NCBI GenBank assembly: GCA_002298335.1
Contig: DBNK01000022.1
Location: 34,180-98,179 of the forward strand
Source of the DNA: Thalassolituus sp. UBA674
Lineage (GTDB): Bacteria > Pseudomonadota > Gammaproteobacteria > Pseudomonadales > Oceanobacteraceae
DNA: 64,000 nucleotides
Direction of reading: 5' to 3'
In this document: piece after piece, positions 1 through 7,980 of the stretch
How positions within the stretch are numbered: the stretch's first letter is position 1
How the letters are laid out: each line of letters starts with the position of its first letter
The notes under the pieces: model-generated
Database searches by the model: none
What the model saw: the letters and a program-made list of their open reading frames with translations, nothing else
Told to the model about the DNA's origin: nothing
Translations under genes and position numbers: made by a program

Positions 1-6
1 GGTCAA
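1..6. promoter_or_regulatory. possible truncated RutR-type half-site upstream of puuE
   Basis: The window opens with GGTCAA, the right half of the RutR-type operator TTGACCA-N2-TGGTCAA found elsewhere in this locus. The left half would lie outside the window, so this is only a suggestion. It sits about 170 bases before puuE, a gene expected to belong to the same regulon. Confidence 0.25.
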
Positions 7-176
7 AAGCTGACCATAACCGCCCTATATTACAACCGCAGGTACCGCACTGCTGGCCACGCCGTACAGGAATAACGAGATACCGGCACAAACAGGACAA
101 AACCACGCAAGGGAAAGCCATGACCGCCGGGCGGAGGCGTATAATTCAGTGGTAATTATTTTCAGCCGGAGAGCAC

Positions 177-1076
177 ATGAGTTACCCCCGTGACATGATT
201 GGCTATGGCGCCAATCCACCGCATCCGCAATGGCCCGAAAATGCCCGAATCGCCGTACAGTTTGTGATTAATTACGAAGAAGGCGGTGAGAACTGCATTC
301 TTCATGGTGATAAAGCGTCCGAAGCGTTTTTATCCGAAATTATTGGTGCGCAACCGCTGGAAGGTGTGCGCCATATGAACATGGAATCTTTCTACGAATT
401 CGGCAGCCGCAAAGGCTTCTGGCGACTCCATAAAATGTTCACTGAGCGCAATATGACCGCCACGGTATTCGGCGTTGCCATGGCACTCGAACGCAATCCG
501 GATGCAGTCAAAGCCATGCTCTATGCCAACTGGGAAATTGCCAGTCACGGCCTGCGCTGGATTGATTACCAATATATTCCGGAAGATGTTGAACGCGAGC
601 ATTTACAGCAGGCGATAGACATTCATACCCGCGTCACCGGCGCAAGACCGGTTGGTTGGTACACCGGACGTATGAGCCCGAACACCCGTCGTTTAGTCGC
701 GGAGGAAGGCGGCTTTTTATACGACGCCGATTCCTACGCCGATGAACTGCCCTACTGGGTGGAAGAAGCCGGCAAACCACACTTAGTGGTGCCCTATACG
801 CTGGATGCCAACGACATGCGCTTTGCCACCAATCAGGGATTTAACTCCGGTGATCAGTTTTTTGCGTATTTAAAAGACAGTTTTGATGTGCTGTATGCCG
901 AGGGCGAAACTCAGCCGGGTATGCTGAGTATTGGACTGCACTGTCGCTTAGTCGGACGCCCGGGGCGGGCAGCGGCGCTGGCAAGATTTCTGGATTATGT
1001 GCAGGGGCACGACAGGGTGTGGGTGTGTCGCAGGGATGAGATTGCCAGGCACTGGCGGGAGCATTTTCCGGCGTGA
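177..1076 (+). CDS. puuE: allantoinase PuuE (polysaccharide-deacetylase fold)
   Basis: Cytoplasmic hydrolase that opens the ring of (S)-allantoin to give allantoate, the step between the UraH/UraD products and allantoicase (alc), both encoded further along. The 299-residue length fits the PuuE family. Visible family features are NYEEGGE near residue 32, the run ESFYEFGSRKGFWR near 70, ASHGLRW near 122 (the NodB-like histidine region) and GLHCRLVGRPGR near 254. ATG 177 is preceded by GGAGAG at 168-173, which supports the start. The gene is transcribed alone and faces the convergent puuD operon across 1.1 kb of repeat-rich DNA. PuuE enzymes are distinct from the metal-dependent AllB allantoinases, and no AllB is seen here. 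Confidence 0.93.
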   Translation: MSYPRDMIGYGANPPHPQWPENARIAVQFVINYEEGGENCILHGDKASEAFLSEIIGAQPLEGVRHMNMESFYEFGSRKGFWRLHKMFTERNMTATVFGVAMALERNPDAVKAMLYANWEIASHGLRWIDYQYIPEDVEREHLQQAIDIHTRVTGARPVGWYTGRMSPNTRRLVAEEGGFLYDADSYADELPYWVEEAGKPHLVVPYTLDANDMRFATNQGFNSGDQFFAYLKDSFDVLYAEGETQPGMLSIGLHCRLVGRPGRAAALARFLDYVQGHDRVWVCRRDEIARHWREHFPA

Positions 1077-2151
1077 TTTCTTTGTCCTGAGGTCATTGCG
1101 ATAACTCCTGAAATTTAGAAACCTACTTTAATGTAATTGCTTTTTTAAGATCAGATAAGCTCCTACTTATCTAATCGTCATCCCGTGGCTTCCGTGACCA
1201 GAGGAAACGGAAATGACCACGGGATCCAGAGGTATCTTTCTCTCCTCTCTGTAAGGTATTTTTAATATAGAGACTGGGCTCAATCTCCACAATTACTGAG
1301 TGGATCCTATCGATCTTGGGAGGAATGCATGGGGACGCCCGGTCCCTACCGGTGCTTTTTTGAACGGTTTTGACACTCAATCCCGTCATTGCGATAACTT
1401 TGTTACGAGCAAACGCGAAGCAATCCATAACTGATTTTTGGTTCGCTCCTTGGGGGAATGCATCCCCCGGGCGCGCGCCCTTCCCCCTGCTTCGCGCTTT
1501 TCTGGGCCGTGTTTCCTCATTTAATTGTCTCTTACCGGACCGGGACTGAGCAGCCTCCCTGCTGCCAGCCCCTTGCTCGACATCCATGTCTCGCATTCCG
1601 GACGAGCCTGCATAAATTTCGGCGCCCCCAGAGGCGCATTTTCAACCAGCGACAATTCACATTAGAAATAAAAGCACTGGGGGCATCAACTCATGCAATC
1701 CATTAACAGGAACTAAAAAGCCAAGGCTCTCAGTGCTGCCTGTTTAAATCAGGGTGTGGCTGGTGTTGGGGCGCCTGTTGCGAGCCACGACGTTCAAAAG
1801 CGAGTAGGCCGACAGAACATGGATGTTCTGTCAGGGGCACTGAGGCAGGAGCCGAATTGCCCCGTGGTCGTTGTGAGTTTGCAGAACGTCGTGAAACAGC
1901 GAGGAACACAGCGCGAAGCAGGTGGGAGGGCGGGACCGCCTAGGGCGCGCCGGTCGGGACTAGGCGTCCCCATGCCGTCCTCCCAGGAGCGCAATTCCAC
2001 TTCGTCTTTTTAAATGGATCCTGCGATCAAGTCGCAGGATGACGTGTCTTCATTTCGCAATAATGAAACCACATATAACCACTAAGGTTCTGGATTGCTT
2101 CGCTGTCGCTCGCAATAACAGACTTCAGCAATTAAAGAATAAAATCCAATC
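1077..2151. repeat. 1.07-kb intergenic region built of dispersed repeats, no credible gene
   Basis: No convincing coding sequence lies between the convergent puuE and puuD. The region is a patchwork of short palindromic repeats: a long hairpin at 1177-1227 with arms GTCATCCCGTGG and CCACGGGAT, a perfect hairpin at 1811-1832 (GACAGAACAT/ATGTTCTGTC) and another at 2018-2040 (ATCCTGCGA/TCGCAGGAT). There are also several 'GTCATTGCGATAAC' and 'GAAGCAATCC' type motifs (about 1092, 1385, 1420 and 2090). The stretch around 1440-1515 resembles the reverse complement of about 1880-1990 (shared CTGCTTCGCGCT, GCGCGC and TTCCTC blocks), suggesting two decayed inverted copies of one element. Confidence 0.7.
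2018..2040. repeat. GGATCC...GGATGAC-type palindromic repeat
   Basis: Perfect 9-bp inverted repeat ATCCTGCGA/TCGCAGGAT with a 5-base loop, embedded in TGGATCC...ATGACG. The same design occurs at 1177-1227 and 63695-63718 with different stem sequences, so it is a dispersed family with compensatory stem changes. Confidence 0.7.
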
Positions 2152-3333
2152 CTACGGCATCTGCCCCAACCACTGAATCAGCGTCTCCCGCTCCCCCTCC
2201 GACATCCCCGTCATATTCCCCAACGGCATATAATTCGTCTGCAACGCCGGTATCATCCGCGCTTTCTGCGCCGCTACCTGCGCCTTTGTTTCCATGACCA
2301 ACCCCGCCGGAGGCGCGACAAAACCAGCCTGAGTTGGCTCAGCGGTATGGCAGCTCTGACAATGCGTGGCCACCAGCATCATGCCCTGCTCATCAGGAAT
2401 AACAGGAGCTGATGCATCCACTGCTACCGGTTTCGGTGTCAGCCAGAATACGACGGCGATCATGCCGATAAATCCGGCAACGAGTATCCAGGGCTGGTGA
2501 TTATCCTGATGTTTTAAATTGAAATAGTGGCGTACAAATGCCATCAGTCCACCGATCACGGCCAGCACCAGCCAGGCATGTTCATGGCCGTAGGTCATTG
2601 GGTAATGGTTGCTGAGCATGATAAAAATCAGCGGCAGCGTCAGGTAGTTGTTGTGCGTGGAGCGCGCTTTGGCAAATTCAGCATGCAGCGGGTTGGGCTG
2701 CTCTCCGGCGGTGACGGCGCGCACCAGCTCGCGTTGTGCTGGCATAATCCCCAGCATCACATTGCCCGCCATAATGGTGCCGATCAGGGCTCCGACATGC
2801 AGATAGGCCGCGCGGTCACTGAACAGTTCACCAAAGCCCCAGGCAGAAAACGCCAGCAGTACAAACAGAACGGCGCCAAACACTTTTGGTTGATAACGCA
2901 GTGGGCTGCGCACCAGTGCTTCGTACACCACCATACCACCGAGCAGACAGGCCAGACTCAGACCTATGGCCTGTATTTGTGAAAGCGATATCTTCTGCGA
3001 GTCTATTAAATACTGCTCTGCACCCCAGTAATAAATCACACTCAATAAAGCGAAACCGGTCAGCCAGGTGGTGTAGGCTTCCCATTTAAACCAGTGCAGA
3101 GTTTTTGGCATTTCTTCGGGGCCCAGCTGATATTTAGCAACCTCGTAAAAACCACCACCATGGATCGACCAGAGGTCTCCTTTAATGCCTTTTTTCTTTT
3201 TCCATTCTGGTGGTTCGCGCAGACTTAAATCGAGCCAGACGAAATAGAACGATGCGCCGATCCAGGCAACACCCGCAATCACGTGAAACCAGCGGAAAAA
3301 TAAATTCAGTACATCAGCAAGATAGGCAGCCAT
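2152..3333 (-). CDS. puuD: membrane urate oxidase PuuD with C-terminal cytochrome c domain
   Basis: Oxidises urate to 5-hydroxyisourate in the inner membrane. In this family electrons pass through a fused cytochrome c to the respiratory chain rather than to O2 with peroxide formation, as in soluble uricase. The sequence shows an N-terminal part with about eight hydrophobic helices (for example FFRWFHVIAGVAWIGASFYF near residue 12) and a C-terminal heme c site CQSCH at residues 325-329. A possible Met ligand lies in YMPLGNMTGM near 367. It is the last gene of the xdhA-to-puuD operon. Its ATG shares one base with the guaD stop (TGATG), implying translational coupling. Note that E. coli 'puuD' is an unrelated putrescine-pathway enzyme. 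Confidence 0.92.
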   Translation of the reverse strand: MAAYLADVLNLFFRWFHVIAGVAWIGASFYFVWLDLSLREPPEWKKKKGIKGDLWSIHGGGFYEVAKYQLGPEEMPKTLHWFKWEAYTTWLTGFALLSVIYYWGAEQYLIDSQKISLSQIQAIGLSLACLLGGMVVYEALVRSPLRYQPKVFGAVLFVLLAFSAWGFGELFSDRAAYLHVGALIGTIMAGNVMLGIMPAQRELVRAVTAGEQPNPLHAEFAKARSTHNNYLTLPLIFIMLSNHYPMTYGHEHAWLVLAVIGGLMAFVRHYFNLKHQDNHQPWILVAGFIGMIAVVFWLTPKPVAVDASAPVIPDEQGMMLVATHCQSCHTAEPTQAGFVAPPAGLVMETKAQVAAQKARMIPALQTNYMPLGNMTGMSEGERETLIQWLGQMP

Positions 3334-4628
3334 CAGGGTTTAGCCTCATTATCAGTCATGGCATTCCACAGGCAGTTACCCATGACATAGGTTGCTGCTA
3401 CAGCACGGTCGTCGCCCATGATCATCAGGCAGAACAGCAACTCTTCAAGACTGGTGCACTTACCACTGCGGCGTTCCATTAAAGGCGTGCCCGCCGGGTT
3501 CAGTACAATAAAGTCGGCCTCTTTACCTGGCGTGAAATTGCCGATGCGGTCATCCAGCAACAGGGATTCGGCATTGCCCAGTGTCACGCGGTAAAAAGCC
3601 TCAAGCGGAGACAGGCTGGTGCCGTTCAGCTGGCAGATTTTGTAGGCTTCGTTCAGAGTCTGCAGCATCGACAGGCTGGTGCCGCCACCCACATCAGAGG
3701 CGATACTCACACTGACTGGCGATGGCTGATGATGTAAACGGAAAAGGCCGCTGCCGAGAAACAGGTTAGAGGTCGGGCAGAAGGCGATACGGCTGCCCGT
3801 GTCACTCATGATCTTCAGGTCTTGGTCATCCAGATGCACACAGTGGCCGAAGGTACTGCGCGGGCCGAGCAGGCCGTAATGTGCATACACATCCAGATAC
3901 CCCTTGCGCTCCGGGAACAGCTCTTCCACAAAAGCAATTTCGGCTTTGTTCTCAGCCAGATGCGTCTGCAGATACACATCCGGGTTGTCTTTCAGTAACT
4001 GTCCGGCAGCAGTGAGCTGTTCCGGCGTTGAGGTAATGGCAAAACGTGGCGTGACGACATACAGCTGCCGGCCTTTTTTATGCCAGCGGTCGATGAGAGC
4101 CTGAGAGTCCGTCTGGGATGACTCCGCGGTATCGCACAGGTACTCAGGCGCGTTACGGTCCATCATCACTTTTCCACAGAGCATACGGGTATTCAGCGCG
4201 CTGCTCTGTTCAAAAAAAGCATCCACCGATTGTGGGTGAACCGTGCCATACACCATGGCGGTGGTGGTGCCATTTTTCAGTAATTCATTCAGAAAAAACT
4301 GCGCGGTACTGCGCCCTGTTTCGGGGTCTTTAAAGGCATTTTCCGCAGGGAAGGTGTAATTATTCAGCCAGTCGAGCAGCTGTTCACCATAACTGGCAAT
4401 CACATCCAGCTGGGGGTAATGCACATGGCTGTCGATCATACCCGGCATGATCAGACGTTCGCCGTGATCGGTAATGTCAGCCTGCGGGTATCGCGCCAGC
4501 AGGGATTCTTTATCGCCACAGGTGACAACCTTTCCATCCTCAGTCACCAGGGCACCGGATGGAAAATATTCATGCGTTACTGCTGATAAAAAATGCAGAA
4601 TCTGACCCGTGTGAATCTTAATGCTCAT
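3333..4628 (-). CDS. guaD: guanine deaminase
   Basis: Zinc amidohydrolase converting guanine to xanthine plus ammonia in the cytoplasm, feeding XdhAB. The 431-residue length is typical. Metal-site motifs are visible: DSHVHYPQ (His68, His70), THLAEN near 230, GHCVHL near 268 and SDVGGG near 318, where the aspartate is catalytic in the family. The PGMIDSHVH context and the C-terminal PGKEADFIVLN are standard for the amidohydrolase superfamily. It follows allA by 25 bases and overlaps puuD by one base. This locus also encodes a second amidohydrolase, an 8-oxoguanine deaminase type at 23.3 kb, with a different motif set. Confidence 0.95.
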   Translation of the reverse strand: MSIKIHTGQILHFLSAVTHEYFPSGALVTEDGKVVTCGDKESLLARYPQADITDHGERLIMPGMIDSHVHYPQLDVIASYGEQLLDWLNNYTFPAENAFKDPETGRSTAQFFLNELLKNGTTTAMVYGTVHPQSVDAFFEQSSALNTRMLCGKVMMDRNAPEYLCDTAESSQTDSQALIDRWHKKGRQLYVVTPRFAITSTPEQLTAAGQLLKDNPDVYLQTHLAENKAEIAFVEELFPERKGYLDVYAHYGLLGPRSTFGHCVHLDDQDLKIMSDTGSRIAFCPTSNLFLGSGLFRLHHQPSPVSVSIASDVGGGTSLSMLQTLNEAYKICQLNGTSLSPLEAFYRVTLGNAESLLLDDRIGNFTPGKEADFIVLNPAGTPLMERRSGKCTSLEELLFCLMIMGDDRAVAATYVMGNCLWNAMTDNEAKP

Positions 4629-4653
4629 TGAATAAAGCTCTTACAAAAAACGC

Positions 4654-5226
4654 TCACGCTTCCGGTCCCATGCTATCGGTTGGCAGTGTAATGGAGATGT
4701 CCCAGTCATCCGGGAAGAAAAATTCATCGCAGTTGTGGCCTTTGCCACTGCGGTCTACCACCCAGAAATCGCGTTCCTCGCCTGCTGGGTTCAGCGACAG
4801 CAACGGGTAGTGCCAGCAACCGGCGCGGTAATTAACGCCCTCACCGGCCACCAGAAACAGTGCCAGAGAATTCATGTCCGGTTGATCGTCTCCGGTTGCC
4901 ACCAACACCAGATACGGTGATGGATCAGCGGGAAGAAAAGCCTGGCTGCCAAGCGGATGGCGCTCCAGCATCTCTATCTTCATCGGTAATGTACGGGCCT
5001 GAGCGCGGAACAGACTGATGATGGCTTTGCCGGACAGCTCTTCCGGACCGGTCTCCGTCACGACCTGACGGTGATACCGCTTCGTCGTGCCGCCATTAAT
5101 CATCAGCAACTCACCACGGGCACCAACCAGTTCGCCATAGGGTGCAAAGGCTTCCGCAGTAATGGGTTGAGGTACCAGTACGCGCTGCACGTCAGGAGCC
5201 ACGATACGTGGAATAGCTGTTAGCAC
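4654..5226 (-). CDS. allA: ureidoglycolate lyase
   Basis: Splits ureidoglycolate, made by allantoicase, into glyoxylate and urea in the cytoplasm, ending the pathway. Family features include an N-terminal PITAEAFAPYGELV, NGGTTKRYH near 45, and the cupin-like GVNYRAGCWHYPL near 130 followed by DFWVVDRSG. The start is uncertain: GTG 5226 overlaps uraH by 35 bases and has no clear ribosome-binding site. GTG 5190, one base past the uraH stop, would give an N terminus (QRVLVPQPITAEAF) that better matches family length. Translation is probably coupled to uraH. Confidence 0.92.
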   Translation of the reverse strand: MLTAIPRIVAPDVQRVLVPQPITAEAFAPYGELVGARGELLMINGGTTKRYHRQVVTETGPEELSGKAIISLFRAQARTLPMKIEMLERHPLGSQAFLPADPSPYLVLVATGDDQPDMNSLALFLVAGEGVNYRAGCWHYPLLSLNPAGEERDFWVVDRSGKGHNCDEFFFPDDWDISITLPTDSMGPEA

Positions 5227-5536
5227 TGATCAGCAGAGGAATGTGGTAATGCTGCTCTGGATCACTCACGGTGAAGTAAATCACCACCTGCGGGTACAGA
5301 CATTCCAGACCCAGGTCGGAGAAATAATCGCCGGTCGCGAACGCAATCCGGTACTCTCCGACTTCTCTGGGCTCATCACCCATCCAGTCGGTAATGCGAC
5401 CATCGTCATTGGTGTAGCCTTCAGCTATCACTTCCCAGCCGGGCCCATCCAGGCGGCTGAGCGAGGCAGCCACGCCGGAAGCGGGCTTACCCAGATGCGT
5501 ATCCAGTACGTGGGTCGTAATGGCGCTTTTACTCAT
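5192..5536 (-). CDS. uraH: 5-hydroxyisourate hydrolase (transthyretin-like)
   Basis: Hydrolyses 5-hydroxyisourate, the PuuD product, to OHCU. At 114 residues this is the size of a single transthyretin-like domain. Diagnostic motifs are present at both ends: TTHVLDTHLGKPA near residue 7 (active-site His) and the C-terminal YRGS tetrapeptide, with YHIPLL before it. There is no signal peptide or periplasmic targeting sequence, so it acts in the cytoplasm. It sits between uraD and allA in the operon, next to the gene for the enzyme that uses its product. Confidence 0.96.
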   Translation of the reverse strand: MSKSAITTHVLDTHLGKPASGVAASLSRLDGPGWEVIAEGYTNDDGRITDWMGDEPREVGEYRIAFATGDYFSDLGLECLYPQVVIYFTVSDPEQHYHIPLLISANSYSTYRGS

Positions 5537-5571
5537 AACATATTCCCGATCTGTTCTTTGCTCTGTTTTTT

Positions 5572-6099
5572 TCAGGCCTGACCCAGCATTTTTTTCAGTC
5601 TGAGTGCAGTAATTTTCTGCTGATTATCCGCCGCGTTCTGAATTTCTTTATCTCGCGGATTAGGCAGGCGTTCTTTCAGAATATCCAGCATTTCGGCGGC
5701 GGATTTTCCGGTCGCAAAAACAATAAAAATAAATCCAAATTTTTCTTCGTACTCGGAATTTAACCGGGCCAGTTCCTGAATCACCTCATCGGTGGCAGAC
5801 GACGCACCTGACTGTTCATTTGAGGCCAGGGCGTGAGTATCGGCGTATTTTTTTCTCAGGGAACTGACATCACCGATTTTCGGATGACCAAGAAAGGCTT
5901 CCAGATAGTCGTCTTCTCCCAACCCCTGCCAGACCGTTTCAGCCTCACGCTGAAGCACATTTTCATCCAGAAACGGGCGGCGCTTGACCATGCCGGAAAC
6001 CCATCCTTCCGATGAGCAGCAACGGCGGAAATATACCGCCGCATCCTGCGCCGGAAGTGCGTTCAGATCATCCAGTGTTAATGTCAGGGGCTCAACCAT
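5572..6099 (-). CDS. uraD: OHCU decarboxylase
   Basis: Decarboxylates 2-oxo-4-hydroxy-4-carboxy-5-ureidoimidazoline stereospecifically to (S)-allantoin. Recognisable blocks are LNALPAQDAAVYFRRCCSSEGWV, PFLDENVL, FLGHPKIGD (catalytic His in GHPKIG) and the C-terminal NSEYEEKFGFIFIV plus LPNPRDKEI. The open frame extends upstream to 6171, but ATG 6099 (MVEPLTLTLDDLN) gives the family N terminus and 175 residues. That start overlaps the alc stop by 8 bases (ATGGTTGA), an arrangement typical of coupled genes, so I chose it. Confidence 0.93.
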   Translation of the reverse strand: MVEPLTLTLDDLNALPAQDAAVYFRRCCSSEGWVSGMVKRRPFLDENVLQREAETVWQGLGEDDYLEAFLGHPKIGDVSSLRKKYADTHALASNEQSGASSATDEVIQELARLNSEYEEKFGFIFIVFATGKSAAEMLDILKERLPNPRDKEIQNAADNQQKITALRLKKMLGQA

Positions 6100-7114
6100 G
6101 CGAACTGTCCACCACTGACGCATCACCTCCGACGGGAAAGCCATACACCCGCAAGCGGCTGATGCCACCATCCGGATACATGGCCAGTTTAACGTGGGTA
6201 TAAAACTGCCCGGCGTTCTGCACTTCTTTGCGGTAATAATGTTCGTTATCCGCGGTTAAAAACTGATGATCAATAATTTCTTCCCAGCGCTCGTCATTTT
6301 CGGTCACATCATCTGTGGCGGAATTCAGTGCCAACAAACGGAAGCTCTTCGGATAATTACCTTTAAAATGCGCGGTATCCACCAGCACTTTATGGATAGT
6401 TCCGGAAGTCGCAAGGCGGATAATAATCCAGTCGCATTCACGACCGCCGCGGCGGCGTTTGGTCTCCCAGCCATCACCCATGTCTTTGCCACGGCCCGGC
6501 ATCAGCAGATTGGTCATGGAGCTGAAAAACATATCACTGCATTCCAGCGGACGGGCACCATTAACGATGGCAGCCAGATCAACCGGTTCTCCGGGTAACA
6601 GCCAGTCACGGTTCAGGCGGGCCTGACCGTATACGCGCAGACGTGCGACTCCACCGTCGGGAAAAATATTCAGGCGCAGATGGGTCCAGTTGCGGCTATC
6701 CGGACAGTCCATGTAATTATCGCGGTCGGGTTTGACGTCCTGCTGCTCAATGATGGTAGTCCATTGTGTTTCAGCATCCGGCATACCGGCGATGCTGCAG
6801 CCTTCGATGCTGATCTGTTGCGGCGCATTCCCCGCGAAAAAACGGGTGCAGACATTAAAGCCACGGATCACGCCCGGTGCACCTAAGCGCAGCACCGCCC
6901 AGTCATACCCGGGTTCGCGTTTGCGGCGGCTTTCCCAGCCGTCCATCCACTTGCCACGCTCGGTGTATTTACCGGCAATAAAAACCGGTTTTTCCGGTTT
7001 GATCAGGTTTTCCATTTCGGCAAAAAAGTCGTCACTGCAGTCGAGTACCTGACCGCCCAGAGCGCGCCCTGCCAGATCGGGCCATTGTGAATAAGGATGT
7101 TGTTCGTGATGCAT
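6092..7114 (-). CDS. alc: allantoicase
   Basis: Hydrolyses allantoate to ureidoglycolate and urea. The protein is an internal duplication, as known for the family. The first half has DGWESRRKREPGYDW, then HLRLNIFPDGGVARLRVYG. The second half repeats this as DGWETKRRRGGRECDW, then HVKLAMYPDGGISRLRVYG. Total length is 340 residues, normal for allantoicases. It lies 2 bases after xdhC in the operon and overlaps uraD by 8 bases. With allA and puuE it makes the urea-releasing branch, which needs no ammonia-releasing allantoate amidohydrolase (AllC). No urease is encoded in the window. Confidence 0.95.
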   Translation of the reverse strand: MHHEQHPYSQWPDLAGRALGGQVLDCSDDFFAEMENLIKPEKPVFIAGKYTERGKWMDGWESRRKREPGYDWAVLRLGAPGVIRGFNVCTRFFAGNAPQQISIEGCSIAGMPDAETQWTTIIEQQDVKPDRDNYMDCPDSRNWTHLRLNIFPDGGVARLRVYGQARLNRDWLLPGEPVDLAAIVNGARPLECSDMFFSSMTNLLMPGRGKDMGDGWETKRRRGGRECDWIIIRLATSGTIHKVLVDTAHFKGNYPKSFRLLALNSATDDVTENDERWEEIIDHQFLTADNEHYYRKEVQNAGQFYTHVKLAMYPDGGISRLRVYGFPVGGDASVVDSSHG

Positions 7115-7116
7115 GG

Positions 7117-7980
7117 TTATTCCTGAGATGTAATAACTGGCTCTGTGTTGAGATGCTGACGCATCTCCCGCCAGTCAATGCCTGAACGCTGCAGTGAAGG
7201 TTGTGTGCTATTCAGAGACAGAAGCTGAGCAGAGATGCTTACTGCAACTTCCATCGGTAATTTACCGCCCACATCCGCATGCCCGACAGGCATGTGGATC
7301 AGACCGGTCTCCTGTTCAGTAAAACCGTCATGATGAAGACGACGGAAGAAACGTTGCTGTTTATTGGCAGAGCCGATACAACCGATCCAGCTCAGATCTG
7401 CCCGCTTCAACGCAGCGCTGAGCAGCTCATAATCCAGCTGATGGTTGTGTGTGAGAATCAGTATCTGAGCACCGGCTGGCAGTGCCTTTAATTCTTTTAC
7501 CGCATCCGCGCCAAAACAACGCTGAATATTACCGGCTTCTGGCAATGCCTGAGCCACGATGTCATCACGGTTATCAATCCAGCGCACCGGAATGGGCAGC
7601 TGACTGAGGATGGTCATCAGAGCACAAGCGACGTGTCCGGCTCCGAACACCGCCAGCAACGGACGTGACGGGCAGAAGACTTCCAGCAGGATACTGACGC
7701 TGCCACCACAGCATTGCCCGGCTGCCGCTGCGAGCGGAATTTTCTCCAGTATCTGATCCGGCTTTCCGGTCAGTAAATGCTCGCGGGCTTTTTTAGTGAG
7801 CATGAATTCCAGCTCACCGCCGCCCAGGGTGTCGAAGGTGTGCTCAGCCGTGACAATCATCTTGCTGCCGGGCTCACGCGGTACCGAGCCTTCACGGCCG
7901 ATGACGGTGGCAATCACATAGGGAATGCTCTGCGCTTCACACCGGGTAATGGCTTCTGGCCAGCGGATAAACGGGTTCAT
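7117..7980 (-). CDS. xdhC: xanthine dehydrogenase accessory protein XdhC
   Basis: Chaperone that binds molybdopterin cofactor, helps sulfurate it and delivers it to the XdhB subunit. The 287-residue protein has the N-terminal XdhC/CoxI domain with GSVPREPGSKM near 30 and AAGQCCGGSV near 85 (conserved cysteines). A Rossmann-like C-terminal domain starts at LLAVFGAGHVACAL near 108 and continues to IGCIGSANKQQRFF. Its ATG overlaps the xdhB stop by 4 bases (ATGA). Position directly after xdhA-xdhB is the classic arrangement. Confidence 0.95.
   Translation of the reverse strand: MNPFIRWPEAITRCEAQSIPYVIATVIGREGSVPREPGSKMIVTAEHTFDTLGGGELEFMLTKKAREHLLTGKPDQILEKIPLAAAAGQCCGGSVSILLEVFCPSRPLLAVFGAGHVACALMTILSQLPIPVRWIDNRDDIVAQALPEAGNIQRCFGADAVKELKALPAGAQILILTHNHQLDYELLSAALKRADLSWIGCIGSANKQQRFFRRLHHDGFTEQETGLIHMPVGHADVGGKLPMEVAVSISAQLLSLNSTQPSLQRSGIDWREMRQHLNTEPVITSQE

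Noticed and set aside
1171..2013. Open frames on both strands in the puuE-puuD gap
   Set aside because: They run through palindromic repeats, have no ribosome-binding sites or domain character, and differ in frame.
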